Shown in pieces: positions 24,214 to 32,528 of a stretch of 36,817 bases of DNA; the stretch's first letter is position 1; each line of letters opens with the position of its first letter. The stretch spans positions 1 through 36,817 of the forward strand of contig JAUMVN010000023.1 of NCBI GenBank assembly GCA_030530145.1, in the 5' to 3' direction. Position numbers and translations under genes: made by a program. The notes beneath the pieces are model-generated. The model saw nothing but the letters and a program-made list of their open reading frames with translations, ran no database searches and was not told the DNA's origin. This DNA is from Coriobacteriia bacterium. GTDB lineage: Bacteria; Actinomycetota; Coriobacteriia; Coriobacteriales; Atopobiaceae.

Positions 24214-25452
24214 TTGGAACCGAAGAAGAACTATTACGAGGTGCTCGGCGTGGATAAGGACGCCGACGCGAGGACCATCAAGCGGGCCTTCCTCAAGCTC
24301 GCCCGCAAGCTCCACCCCGACGTCAACAAAGAGGCCGACGCGGAGGAGAAGTTCAAGGAGGTCAACGAGGCCTACTCGGTTCTCTCCGACGACGAGAAGC
24401 GCGCGAACTACGACCGCTACGGCGACCCGAACGGGCCCGCCGGCTTCGGTTCCGACTACGTCGACGTCTCGGACATCTTCGGCGGCTCGGGCTTCGGCTT
24501 CGGTGACATCTTCGACTCCTTCTTCGGCGGCTCCGGGCGCTCCGGCGCCGGAGCACAGGCGCGCACCCGCGGCCGCGACATGGGCATCCACCTGCAGGTC
24601 ACGCTCGAGGAGGCGGCCTCCGGCTGCACTAAGACCCTCTCGTACGAGCGCCTGGCCCCCTGCGACGACTGCAACGGCACCGGCGCGGCCGACGGCGGCC
24701 GGATGCAGACCTGTCCGCGTTGCCACGGCGCCGGTCGGGTGGTCGAGGTCCAGCGGACCATCTTCGGCCAGATGCAGACCCAGTCCGCCTGCCCCGACTG
24801 CGGCGGCACCGGCCACGTGATCGACCACCCGTGCGAGACCTGCGGGGGCCAGGGCCGCACCCCCTCCCGCGAGAAGGTCGAGGTAAAGATACCCGCCGGC
24901 ATCCATTCGGGGCAGAGCGTCACGGTGGCCGGCAAGGGCGAGGCGGGTCTTCGCGGGGACACCTGCGGCGACCTTGTGGTCAGCGTCGAGATCAAGGCGT
25001 CGGAGCGCTTCGAGCGCCAGGGCGACGACCTCTACTGCACCGTCAAGGTCGACTCTCTGCAGGCCATCCTCGGGACCAGGGTCGTCATCGACGGCATCAT
25101 GGAGGGCGAGAAGGTCGAGGTCGAGGTGCCCGCCGGCTGCCAGTTCGGCCAGCAGGTGGTCGTCGAGCGCCGCGGCATGCCCCGCATGGGCATGATCGCG
25201 CGCGGCAACCTCGTCGCCGTCGTCCAGGTCGAGACCCCGACCGACCTCACGAAGAAGCAGCTGCTCTCCATCAGCGCCATCGAGGCCGAGCGGACCCTCA
25301 GCGACGGCGCGCAGGAGGTCGAGGGCGCGGCCGAGGAGGTCCGCGAGCACGTCGAGAAGCTCAAGGACGAGATCGAGGACGAGGTCGCCGAGCACTTCTC
25401 GGGCGAGAAGTGGCGCGCCCCGAAGAACCCGTTCAAGGGCAAGAAGAAGTGA
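24214..25452 (+). CDS. dnaJ: Chaperone protein DnaJ
   Basis: This is the canonical Hsp40 that delivers substrates to DnaK and stimulates its ATPase. The 412 residues hold a J domain with HPD at 34-36 and a Gly/Phe-rich region (GGSGFGFGDIFDSFFGG). The zinc region has C-x2-C pairs at 150/153, 167/170, 193/196 and 207/210. Both C-terminal domains are present, followed by an extra charged helical tail (about 345-412, ending in Lys). The start is TTG 24214 with AGGAGA nine bases before; no ATG would give the J-domain start. grpE and dnaK are not adjacent. mtaB overlaps the stop codon by four bases. Confidence 0.95.
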   Translation: MEPKKNYYEVLGVDKDADARTIKRAFLKLARKLHPDVNKEADAEEKFKEVNEAYSVLSDDEKRANYDRYGDPNGPAGFGSDYVDVSDIFGGSGFGFGDIFDSFFGGSGRSGAGAQARTRGRDMGIHLQVTLEEAASGCTKTLSYERLAPCDDCNGTGAADGGRMQTCPRCHGAGRVVEVQRTIFGQMQTQSACPDCGGTGHVIDHPCETCGGQGRTPSREKVEVKIPAGIHSGQSVTVAGKGEAGLRGDTCGDLVVSVEIKASERFERQGDDLYCTVKVDSLQAILGTRVVIDGIMEGEKVEVEVPAGCQFGQQVVVERRGMPRMGMIARGNLVAVVQVETPTDLTKKQLLSISAIEAERTLSDGAQEVEGAAEEVREHVEKLKDEIEDEVAEHFSGEKWRAPKNPFKGKKK

Positions 25453-26771
25453 GCTGCCGCGCAACCGCCGCCCGCGTCTCGCTCGTAAACCTGGGATGCC
25501 GCGTGAACCGCGTGGAGCTTGACGCCATCGCGACGAGGCTCGAGTCCGCGGGGCACGTGCTCTGCGGCGAGGCCGATGCCGACGTGGTGGTCATCAACAC
25601 CTGCGCCGTCACGGGCGAGGCCGAGGCGAAGACGCGCAAGGCCATACGCCACGCCGCCGGGCGGCCGCAGGGGCCGCTCGTCGTGGCGACGGGATGCGTC
25701 GCCTCGCTCTTCGCAGACGAGCTCGCGGCGCTTTCCCCCAACGTGCGCGTGGTCGCCGATAAGCGGCAGGTCGCCCAGTTCGTCATCGACGAGCTGGCGG
25801 CTCGCGCGGGCGACGTCGGGGAGAGCCCTTCTTGCCAGGATGCTTCCTTCGGCACCGAGGAGAGCCGCGGCCCCGCGTCCGGGCGCGCCGTGACGCCGAC
25901 CGGCCGCACGCGGCCCGGCGTCCAGGTGCAGGACGGCTGCGACAACCGCTGCACCTACTGCATCATCTGGAAGGCGCGCGGCAAGGCCCGTTCCTTCGAT
26001 CCCGGAGAGATTGGGCGCGAGGTTGTCGACGCGATGGGTCGCGGCGCGCACGAGGTTGTGCTCACGGGCATCAACCTCGGTGATTATCGCTGGGAGGGGC
26101 CGGGGGAGACCCTGCGCCTCCCGGGGCTGATCGACAAGCTGCTGAGCGAGACGGGCGTCGAGCGCCTCAGGCTCTCGTCCATCGAGCCCCCCGACGTCAC
26201 GCCCGAGCTGCTGCGCGTCATGGCCGAGTCGGGCGGGCGGGTCGCGCCGTTCCTCCACATCTGCCTGCAGTCCGGTTCCGACGAGACGCTGCGCCGGATG
26301 GCCCGCGTCTACCGCACGGGGCCGTTCCGCGAGCGCTGCGAGCTCGCCCGCGAGCTTGTGCCCGACGTGGCGCTCGGGACCGACCTCATCGTGGGCTTTC
26401 CCGGCGAGACTGAGGAGCAGTTCGAGGAGTCCCTCGCCTTCTGCGAGGAGATGCGCTTCGCGAAGATGCATATCTTCCGCTATTCGCGCAGGCCGGGGAC
26501 GCCGGCGGCGGATTTTCCCGATCAGGTAGAGCCGCAGGTCATGGCGGAGCGCTCGCGCCGCGCCCATGAGCTGGCGTCGCGCATGCGCGCACAGGAGGCG
26601 GCGCGCCTGGTGGGGCACGAGGACCTCGTCGTGGTCCAGTACCCGGGCCGGGCCGTCTCGGGCGGGCTCTTCGACGTGAAGGTCGACCCGTCCGTCCCCT
26701 TGGATACCCTGCTGCCGGTGCGCTTCTCCGGCGTCGAGCCGGACGGAACCTTGCTCGGCGAGTCCTTGTAG
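25449..26771 (+). CDS. mtaB: tRNA t6A37 methylthiotransferase MtaB
   Basis: This radical-SAM enzyme converts t6A to ms2t6A at position 37 of tRNAs reading ANN codons. The 440 residues carry the N-terminal UPF0004 cluster domain (Cys17, Cys52, Cys83) and the radical-SAM motif C-x3-C-x2-C (Cys164, 168, 171 in DGCDNRCTYC). SSIEPPDVTPELL, HICLQSGSDETLRRM and a C-terminal TRAM-like domain are also present. LNLGCRVN-type LVNLGCRVN at the start separates MtaB from MiaB and RimO. GTG 25449 overlaps the dnaJ stop (GTGA), so the two are coupled; dnaJ-(prmA)-mtaB-type linkages are common. Confidence 0.93.
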   Translation: MSCRATAARVSLVNLGCRVNRVELDAIATRLESAGHVLCGEADADVVVINTCAVTGEAEAKTRKAIRHAAGRPQGPLVVATGCVASLFADELAALSPNVRVVADKRQVAQFVIDELAARAGDVGESPSCQDASFGTEESRGPASGRAVTPTGRTRPGVQVQDGCDNRCTYCIIWKARGKARSFDPGEIGREVVDAMGRGAHEVVLTGINLGDYRWEGPGETLRLPGLIDKLLSETGVERLRLSSIEPPDVTPELLRVMAESGGRVAPFLHICLQSGSDETLRRMARVYRTGPFRERCELARELVPDVALGTDLIVGFPGETEEQFEESLAFCEEMRFAKMHIFRYSRRPGTPAADFPDQVEPQVMAERSRRAHELASRMRAQEAARLVGHEDLVVVQYPGRAVSGGLFDVKVDPSVPLDTLLPVRFSGVEPDGTLLGESL

Positions 26772-26779
26772 AGAATAGA

Positions 26780-26814
26780 GAAGCCCCGGCCATGGTCGGC
26801 CGGGGCTTCTTGCT
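26780..26814. terminator. Bidirectional terminator between mtaB and the RHH gene
   Basis: GAAGCCCCGGCC (26780-26791) and GGCCGGGGCTTC (26798-26809) form a perfect 12-bp stem with loop ATGGTC, followed by TTGCTC. It serves convergent genes, mtaB (plus) and the 132-residue gene (minus). Confidence 0.88.
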
Positions 26815-26839
26815 CGGTGCTGGGTGACTGCGGCGCTGG

Positions 26840-27238
26840 TCAGAACTGGAGCGCCATCTGGAGATCGCTCACGGCCTCGGCCGCGGTTTTCTTCTTCTTG
26901 CGCGCGGGCTTTGGCTTGGGGGCGGGCTGGGCAGGTGCCGAGAAGGCCTTGCCGTCGGCGAAGTACTTGTTGTAGACGCCGTCGATGACGGCCGACACCA
27001 GGTCGAGGGACTCCGCAGCCGATATGGCCTCGGCGAGTTTCGGCTCGCAACAGGCCCCTGTGCCCTCTTCGGTGAGCTTGCCCGTCTCCGCAGAGAACGA
27101 TGCGATCCAGGTGGCGATCTGCGACGACATGGTCAAGCCGTTGGCCTCCGCGATGCGGCGGAGCTTCTCGTGCTCCTCGTCCGAGAGCCAGAAGGCCATC
27201 CGGTGGCGCCCCTCGGGGTTGTACTGCTTGCTCGACAT
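26840..27238 (-). CDS. Ribbon-helix-helix DNA-binding protein, function unknown
   Basis: The protein has 132 residues. Residues about 13-47 (RMAFWLSDEEHEKLRRIAEA, then NGLTMSSQIATWIASF) have the strand-helix-helix pattern of the CopG/Arc/MetJ-type fold, with the turn at GLTMSSQI. The middle is acidic and helical. The C-terminal part is Pro/Lys-rich (PAPKPKPARKKKK) and then ends in a short hydrophobic helix. The ATG has GGTGAG close upstream. It could be a transcription regulator, a plasmid-type partition or antitoxin-like protein, or a nucleoid protein; no toxin partner is adjacent. The upstream DNA carries repeated TTGCACAA-type elements next to its -10 box, which makes autoregulation likely. 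Confidence 0.7.
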   Translation of the reverse strand: MSSKQYNPEGRHRMAFWLSDEEHEKLRRIAEANGLTMSSQIATWIASFSAETGKLTEEGTGACCEPKLAEAISAAESLDLVSAVIDGVYNKYFADGKAFSAPAQPAPKPKPARKKKKTAAEAVSDLQMALQF

Positions 27239-27550
27239 GTCTCACCGTTCCGATCACGTGTTTTAGCTGCGGTTTCATCGTGCTTGCACAAAGGCATGTT
27301 GTAAGTATAGCGTATTAGATCACGACGATGATGTTGCAGTAAGAGTTGGCACAACCTAGGTGTTTTGTAAGCTTGCACAAAGGCTTGCACCAACCGCAGA
27401 TGCTCGCTGGTTTGGCACGAGGGGGGCGGCATTCCGCCGCGTCGCGACCGCTCGCCACCCGCGAGCTCGGCAACCGGACCGAACAGGTAGAATAAGCCAT
27501 GTAAATGGCGGGCTAGGCCCCGCGGGAACAAACACCTACCTTGGAGGAGC
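27239..27550. promoter_or_regulatory. Intergenic control region with TTGCACAA repeats
   Basis: This 312-base gene-free region lies between the divergent RHH and phoH genes and is AT-richer than its surroundings. GCTTGCACAAAGGC occurs exactly twice (27282-27295 and 27371-27384). The second copy is followed by TTGCACCAACC (27385-27395), and a variant TTGGCACAACC is at 27346-27356. On the plus strand TTGCAC (27284-27289) and TATAGC (27306-27311), 16 apart, look like a promoter. On the minus strand TATACT (27304-27309) is a -10 box towards the RHH gene. TAGAAT (27488-27493) is a second -10 candidate nearer to phoH. Confidence 0.6.
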
Positions 27551-28523
<973 letters not shown>

Positions 28524-28534
<11 letters not shown>

Positions 28535-29033
28535 CTGCGATTTCTCCAACGAAGAAGGGCTCTTGTTCCCCCTGTCCGACACCCAGGTGGCCGAGCTCGC
28601 CGACGCGGTCCTCGCGCACGAGGGCGTCGATCGCGAGTGCTACGTCTCGGTCTCGGTCGTGAGCGACGCGGAAATCGCCGAGACGAACCTCGAGTGGCGG
28701 GGGGTGGACGCCCCGACCGACGTCGTGAGCCTCGAGTGCGAGCGCCCGAACGACCCCGATTTGGCGCCCGGCGAGCCCTGTGAGCTGGGCGACATCGTGC
28801 TCGCGCCCGCCTACATCGAGGCCCAGGCGCGCCGCTTCGGCACGACCTTCGCCGACGAGTGCCGCCTGCTCATCGTCCACGGCGTCCTGCACCTGCTGGG
28901 CCACGACCACCTGGACGACGCGTCCGCCGAGGCGATGGAGGACCTCGAGGACCTGATCCTCTCGGCCGTCCCCAACGACGGGACGCTCGGCCACGTGGTC
29001 ATCACGCGCCACCGCACGGAGGACGAGGCATGA
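28524..29033 (+). CDS. ybeY: Endoribonuclease YbeY (16S rRNA maturation)
   Basis: This metal-dependent endoribonuclease acts in 16S rRNA 3'-end processing and ribosome quality control. The 169 residues include the zinc triad HGVLHLLGHDH (His119, His123, His129) and the upstream NLEWRGVDAPTDVVSL, which matches the family's N..(Y/W)R..D.PTDVLSF motif. Its ATG lies within the end of phoH. The C-terminus runs about 25 residues beyond the zinc motif region in a variable tail. dgkA overlaps its stop codon (ATGA). Confidence 0.95.
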
Positions 29034-29410
29034 TCCCGGGCTCCAACAGCAGCCACCCGAGCTTCAAGAAGAGCTTCCTTTTCGCCCTGCAGGGGTTTCG
29101 CTTCGCCGTCCGGACGGAGCGCAACATCAAGGTCATGCTCGGCGGGGCCGCCTTCGCCGTCGCGATGGGGCTCGTGCTCCAGATCGACCTTGTGAGCTGG
29201 GCCATCGTGTTCCTCTGCATCGGCTGCGTCCTCGCGGCCGAGCTTCTCAACACGGCCATCGAGACCGTGGTCGACCTCGTGAGCCCCGAGTACCACCCGC
29301 TCGCGGGGCACGCCAAGGACGTTGCCGCCGCGGCCGTCTACGTCCTGTGCATCCTCGTCGCGCTCGTGGGCATCGCGGTCTTCGCGCACGCCCTTCTTTC
29401 CAGGCTCTGA
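29030..29410 (+). CDS. dgkA: Diacylglycerol/undecaprenol kinase (DgkA family)
   Basis: The 126-residue integral membrane kinase, in Gram-positives normally an undecaprenol kinase that recycles the cell-wall lipid carrier. Three hydrophobic helices are visible. The family motif with catalytic residues is AAELLNTAIETVVDLVSP followed by HPLAGHAKDVAAAAV. An N-terminal amphipathic helix precedes (FKKSFLFALQGFRFAVRTE). The ATG overlaps the ybeY stop, with GGAGGA in the ybeY tail as its ribosome binding site. A cdd gene, often next in Firmicutes, is missing. Confidence 0.93.
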   Translation: MIPGSNSSHPSFKKSFLFALQGFRFAVRTERNIKVMLGGAAFAVAMGLVLQIDLVSWAIVFLCIGCVLAAELLNTAIETVVDLVSPEYHPLAGHAKDVAAAAVYVLCILVALVGIAVFAHALLSRL

Positions 29411-29475
29411 GCCGGCGCGCTGCGCGCCCCCCGCTTTCACGTTGAACCACCGACCTTCCAAGGAGACATGATCTT

Positions 29476-30408
29476 ATGACCACCGAAACCACCGACGCCG
29501 CCCAGGCCCCGTTCCGAAGCGGCTTCGTCGCACTCGTCGGCCGCCCGAACGCCGGCAAGTCGACCCTGCTCAACGCCTGCATGGGCGAGAAGATCGCCAT
29601 CACGAGCCCGGTCGCGCAGACCACGCGCAAGCGCATGCGCGCCGTCATCAACACGCCCTCCTCGCAGCTCGTGATCATCGACACCCCGGGCCTCCACAAG
29701 CCTAAGGACGCCCTGGGCAGCGAGCTCAACAAGTCCGCGCTGGGCGAGCTCGCCGACGCCGACGTGGTCGCCTTCCTCATCGACGCGACCAAGCCCGTGG
29801 GCACGGGCGACGAGTGGGTCGCCAAGCACGTGGCCGCGGCCGATGCCGATTACAAGCTCCTCGTCCTCACCAAGGCGGACATCTCCAAGCCCGAGCAGAT
29901 GCAGGCGCAGCTCGAGGCCGCGCAGAAGCTCTGCGACTTCGACGACGTCATCGTCACGTCCGCGACCGAGAACTTCAACGTCGACGGCTTCGTGAGCCTC
30001 GTCTCCGAGCACCTGCCCGAGGGCCCGCGGTGGTTCCCCGAGGGCATGGACACCGACACCACCGACGAGGAGCTCGTCGCCGAGTTCGTGCGCGAGAAGC
30101 TCTTCCTCAACCTGCGCCAGGAGCTCCCGCACTCCGTCGGCGTCATGTGCGAGGACGAGATCGAGATCGCCGACGACGGCCACGCGAGCATCTCCTGCAC
30201 CATCCTCGTCGAGCGCGAGGGCCAGAAGGGCATCGTCGTCGGGAAGGGCGGCTCGATGATCAAGAAGGTCGGCATCGAGGCCCGCCGCGACATCGAGAAG
30301 CTCCTGGGCCGCAAGGTCTACCTGGACCTGAAGGTTCGCGTCGAGCCGCAGTGGCGCCGCAACGCGAACATCATCCAGCGCCTGGGCTACTCGGTCGAGG
30401 ACGAGTAG
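29476..30408 (+). CDS. era: GTPase Era
   Basis: This GTPase binds 16S rRNA near its 3' end during 30S assembly. Over 310 residues the G1 motif is GRPNAGKST (22-30), G3 DTPG (in IIDTPGLHKP), G4 TKAD, and the C-terminal KH domain carries GQKGIVVGKGGSMIKKVG. The ATG at 29476 is ten bases after AAGGAG. A second ATG at 29468 opens a three-codon frame (ATG ATC TTA TGA) whose stop overlaps the era start; it is probably incidental. recO follows after eleven bases. Confidence 0.96.
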   Translation: MTTETTDAAQAPFRSGFVALVGRPNAGKSTLLNACMGEKIAITSPVAQTTRKRMRAVINTPSSQLVIIDTPGLHKPKDALGSELNKSALGELADADVVAFLIDATKPVGTGDEWVAKHVAAADADYKLLVLTKADISKPEQMQAQLEAAQKLCDFDDVIVTSATENFNVDGFVSLVSEHLPEGPRWFPEGMDTDTTDEELVAEFVREKLFLNLRQELPHSVGVMCEDEIEIADDGHASISCTILVEREGQKGIVVGKGGSMIKKVGIEARRDIEKLLGRKVYLDLKVRVEPQWRRNANIIQRLGYSVEDE

Positions 30409-30419
30409 GGGAGAGGCCC

Positions 30420-31169
30420 TTGGCCGGTCGGCGCACATACCGCTCCCGGGCCATCGTGCTCGACCGGACCAAGCTCGGCGAGACGGACCTGATCTTGACG
30501 CTGCTCGCCGCCGATGGGCGTCAGCTGCGCTGTGTCGCCAAGGGCGCGCGGAAGCCGGGAGGGAAGCTCGCGGGCAAGGTCCAGCTCTTCTGCGAGGTCG
30601 ATTTCCTTCTCGCCAAGGGAAGGAGCCTCGACGTCGTCGCCGAGGCGTCCTTGGTCGACGCGCACCGGGCGCTCCGAGGCGAGCTCGAGCGCGTGAGCGC
30701 GGCCTCGGCGGTCTGCGAGGTCGCGCGCCTCTGCTGTTTCGAGGACGCCGAGGACCCTTTCCTGCCGGCCATTACCTCGCGCGCCCTCGCGGCCTGCGAG
30801 GAGGCGCCCGACCGGTGCCATCTGGACCTCGTCGACGCCGCCTACTGCTTCAAGGTGCTCGCGCACGGAGGTTGGCGCCCCGAGCTCGATGGGTGCTGCG
30901 CCTGCGGGGACCCGGCCGCCGTGCGCTTCTCGCCGCTCGCTGGAGGGGTGCTCTGCGAGAGCTGCTCGCGCGACGTCGCCGGAGCGGAGCCCGTCTCGCC
31001 GAGCCAGGTCGCGTGGCTCCGGGCGTTGCTCGTCTCCACTTTCGACACGCTGCTGGCCGCCGAGCTGGACGAGCAGACGTCCGTGTGGCTGCTCTCGTGC
31101 GCGCACCGATGGGCGGCGACCCATCTCGACGCGCGACTGCGCGCCATGGAGTTCGCGCTCAGCTGCTAG
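30420..31169 (+). CDS. recO: DNA repair protein RecO
   Basis: RecO loads RecA with RecR and anneals strands in RecF-pathway recombination. The 249 residues begin with the OB fold (YRSRAIVLDRTKLGETDLIL and VAKGARKPGGKLAG). The zinc-binding cysteines are around 160 (CCACG) and 179-182 (CESC), followed by the helical C-terminus. The start is TTG 30420 with GGGGAGAGG upstream. The frame is open further 5' but only inside era. The last four bases (CTAG) are shared with the maf stop on the other strand. Confidence 0.93.
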   Translation: MAGRRTYRSRAIVLDRTKLGETDLILTLLAADGRQLRCVAKGARKPGGKLAGKVQLFCEVDFLLAKGRSLDVVAEASLVDAHRALRGELERVSAASAVCEVARLCCFEDAEDPFLPAITSRALAACEEAPDRCHLDLVDAAYCFKVLAHGGWRPELDGCCACGDPAAVRFSPLAGGVLCESCSRDVAGAEPVSPSQVAWLRALLVSTFDTLLAAELDEQTSVWLLSCAHRWAATHLDARLRAMEFALSC

Positions 31170-31807
31170 GCGCGCAGGCTCTCGATAAGACGGGCGAGGC
31201 GACTCACGGGAAGGCCCACCACGCTGAAGTAGTCGCCGCGGATGCCGCGCACGAGCACGCGGCCCCGGCCCTGTATGCCGTAGGCCCCGGCCTTGTCCAT
31301 GGGCTCGCCGCAGGCCACATAGGCGTCTATCTGCGCCTCGTCGAGCGGCCAGAACTCCACGTCGGTCGTCTCGACGAAGGACTCGGCCCGTGCGGCCGTG
31401 CCGCCGGCGCCGATCGCGATGAGGCAACACCCGCTCGAGACGTGGTGCACGCGCCCCGATAGCTCGCCGAGCATGCGCTTGGCGTCCTCGGCGTCCGCGG
31501 GCTTCCCGAGCACATGCCCCGCGTCGTCCCAGACGATTGTGTCCGCCGCGACGAGAAGCCTGTCAGGGTCGTTCAGACCGTCCCCAGCCGCGACGGCGAG
31601 GCTCGCCTCAGCCTTCTGGCGCGCCAGGCGCTCCACGAGCTTCACGGGCGTCTCGCCCTTGAGCGGCGACTCGTCGATGTCCGCCGGCAGTACCGTGAGC
31701 TCATAGCCGAGCTCCTCGAGCAGCTGACGTCTGCGAGGGGACTGGGAGGCTAGGATCATTCGGTGATCGACCTTCCTCTTGGGGGGTTCGTCTCTATTCC
31801 CGACCAT
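31166..31807 (-). CDS. maf: Maf/YceF/YhdE family nucleotide pyrophosphatase
   Basis: This house-cleaning enzyme hydrolyses dTTP, UTP and modified nucleotides. The motifs are LASQSPRRRQLLEELG, the acidic LLVAADTIVWDD, LGKPADAEDAKRML, SGRVHHVSSG, and the C-terminal YVACGEPMDKAGAYGIQGRG. ATG 31807 has a strong GGAGGG eight bases upstream and gives 213 residues. The more usual N-terminus would be ATG 31759 (MILASQSP), preceded by GAGGAAGG eleven bases away. I take the longer form with reservation. It is tail-to-tail with recO, the two stops overlapping in one CTAG. Confidence 0.92.
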   Translation of the reverse strand: MVGNRDEPPKRKVDHRMILASQSPRRRQLLEELGYELTVLPADIDESPLKGETPVKLVERLARQKAEASLAVAAGDGLNDPDRLLVAADTIVWDDAGHVLGKPADAEDAKRMLGELSGRVHHVSSGCCLIAIGAGGTAARAESFVETTDVEFWPLDEAQIDAYVACGEPMDKAGAYGIQGRGRVLVRGIRGDYFSVVGLPVSRLARLIESLRA

Positions 31808-32090
31808 TGTAGGCGCCCTCCGTGCGGCTCGCCTTCGGTGTCGCCGTCAGCATGGTTTTTCGTTGCGCGCCACAAAACCTCGCCGACCGCGACGCAGCGG
31901 GGGCGAGTCGCCACAAATCTTGCCCTCGGCGACTCCAAACCGGCGCGGAGGGTGCTCTTCTGTGGCGAGAAGGGCTATTACGGTCGCCGGGGGCGCGCTT
32001 CTGTGGCGAGAAGGACCGTTACGGCCGCGGGGAACGTACTTTTGTGGCGAGAAGGGCCGGGTTCCCTGCGGATCAATCCGCTGCCCACAC
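31808..32090. other. Gene-free stretch upstream of maf
   Basis: No gene can be supported between maf and the ferredoxin terminator. The frames that are open here give Arg/Gly-rich translations and shift with the 41-base repeats, so they are not coding. The stretch holds the maf ribosome binding site, the repeat array described separately and an 8-bp hairpin (GAGTCGCC 31905-31912 with GGCGACTC 31928-31935). Confidence 0.5.
31868..32079. repeat. 41-bp-period repeat array in two orientations
   Basis: CTTCTGTGGCGAGAAGG starts at 31957 and 31998, and CTTTTGTGGCGAGAAGG at 32039: exact 41-base spacing. The same core inverted (CGCCACAAA) lies at 31868 and 31909, again 41 apart. The first two direct units also share the stretch after the core (TTACGG, then a GC-rich tail), while the third diverges after about 20 bases. 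The period is not a multiple of three, so it is not a protein repeat. Function unknown. Confidence 0.88.
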
Positions 32091-32118
32091 AAAAAAGCCC
32101 CGCTCGCAGGAGCGGGGC
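32091..32118 (-). terminator. Rho-independent terminator of the ferredoxin gene
   Basis: GCCCCGCTC (32097-32105) and GAGCGGGGC (32110-32118) form a perfect 9-bp stem with a four-base loop. On the minus strand it is followed by six T (32091-32096). Confidence 0.95.
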
Positions 32119-32149
32119 CTTGCAGACCTGCTTGAGGTTGGGACTGCTG

Positions 32150-32335
32150 CTACTCGACCTCGATGGCGGAGACGGGGCAGTTGTCGGCGGCCTCCTGAGC
32201 GGCGTCCTCGGCGTCCTCGGGAACCTCCTCGACGGTGGCCTCGGCGACGCCGTCGTCGTTGATGGCGAAGACGTCCGGGCAGGTGCCCTCGCACATACCG
32301 CAGCCGATGCAATCCTCGTTGACCGTAGCCTTCAT
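32150..32335 (-). CDS. Small [4Fe-4S] ferredoxin
   Basis: The 61-residue acidic electron carrier has CIGCGMCEGTCPDVF near the N-terminus (Cys at 9, 12, 15, 19) and a fifth Cys in DNCPVSAIEV near the end. This spacing with one C-terminal CP fits the single-cluster ferredoxins of anaerobes. The start is ATG 32333-32335 with GAGAGAGGA upstream; the frame stays open further 5' without family resemblance. It has its own promoter and terminator, so it is monocistronic. It could serve any of the low-potential enzymes of an anaerobe; nothing nearby identifies a partner. Confidence 0.93.
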   Translation of the reverse strand: MKATVNEDCIGCGMCEGTCPDVFAINDDGVAEATVEEVPEDAEDAAQEAADNCPVSAIEVE

Positions 32336-32353
32336 GGTGAATCCTCTCTCTTG

Positions 32354-32411
32354 TTCGGGCCCCTTACCCGAATTTCCTTCTCTTTGTACCCTGTTTCGCC
32401 AACGCGCGCAA
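32354..32411 (-). promoter_or_regulatory. Promoter and leader hairpin of the ferredoxin gene
   Basis: On the minus strand TTGCGC (32406-32411) and TACAAA (32383-32388) are 17 bases apart. The transcript would start near 32376 and contains a 6-bp hairpin, TTCGGG/CCCGAA (32354-32359 and 32367-32372 region), before the ribosome binding site. Confidence 0.5.
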
Positions 32412-32472
32412 CAAGTTTTAGGCATAAGCCCAAAAAGCTGCGCGTGCCCTGAGCTGCATGTTATTCCTACCA

Positions 32473-32488
32473 GTTAACCGATATTAAC
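32473..32488. promoter_or_regulatory. Operator-like palindrome GTTAA-N6-TTAAC
   Basis: GTTAA (32473-32477) and TTAAC (32484-32488) flank six bases in an AT-rich island between the ferredoxin promoter and the end of the ABC ATPase gene. It may bind a regulator or form part of a terminator; I cannot assign it. Confidence 0.3.
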
Positions 32489-32528
32489 TTCATGCCTTTA
32501 TATGGCGACGCTGCAACGCGGACAAACC

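Noticed and set aside
27282-27395. DnaA boxes or plasmid origin
   Set aside because: The repeats (TTGCACAA) do not match the TTATCCACA consensus, and no replication initiator is encoded nearby.
29468-29479. Three-codon leader peptide before era
   Set aside because: ATG ATC TTA TGA is only two bases from the Shine-Dalgarno sequence, too close for efficient initiation; likely incidental.
31868-32079. CRISPR array
   Set aside because: Units are only two to three plus inverted copies, the similarity extends into the would-be spacers, the orientation flips within the array, and no cas genes are present.
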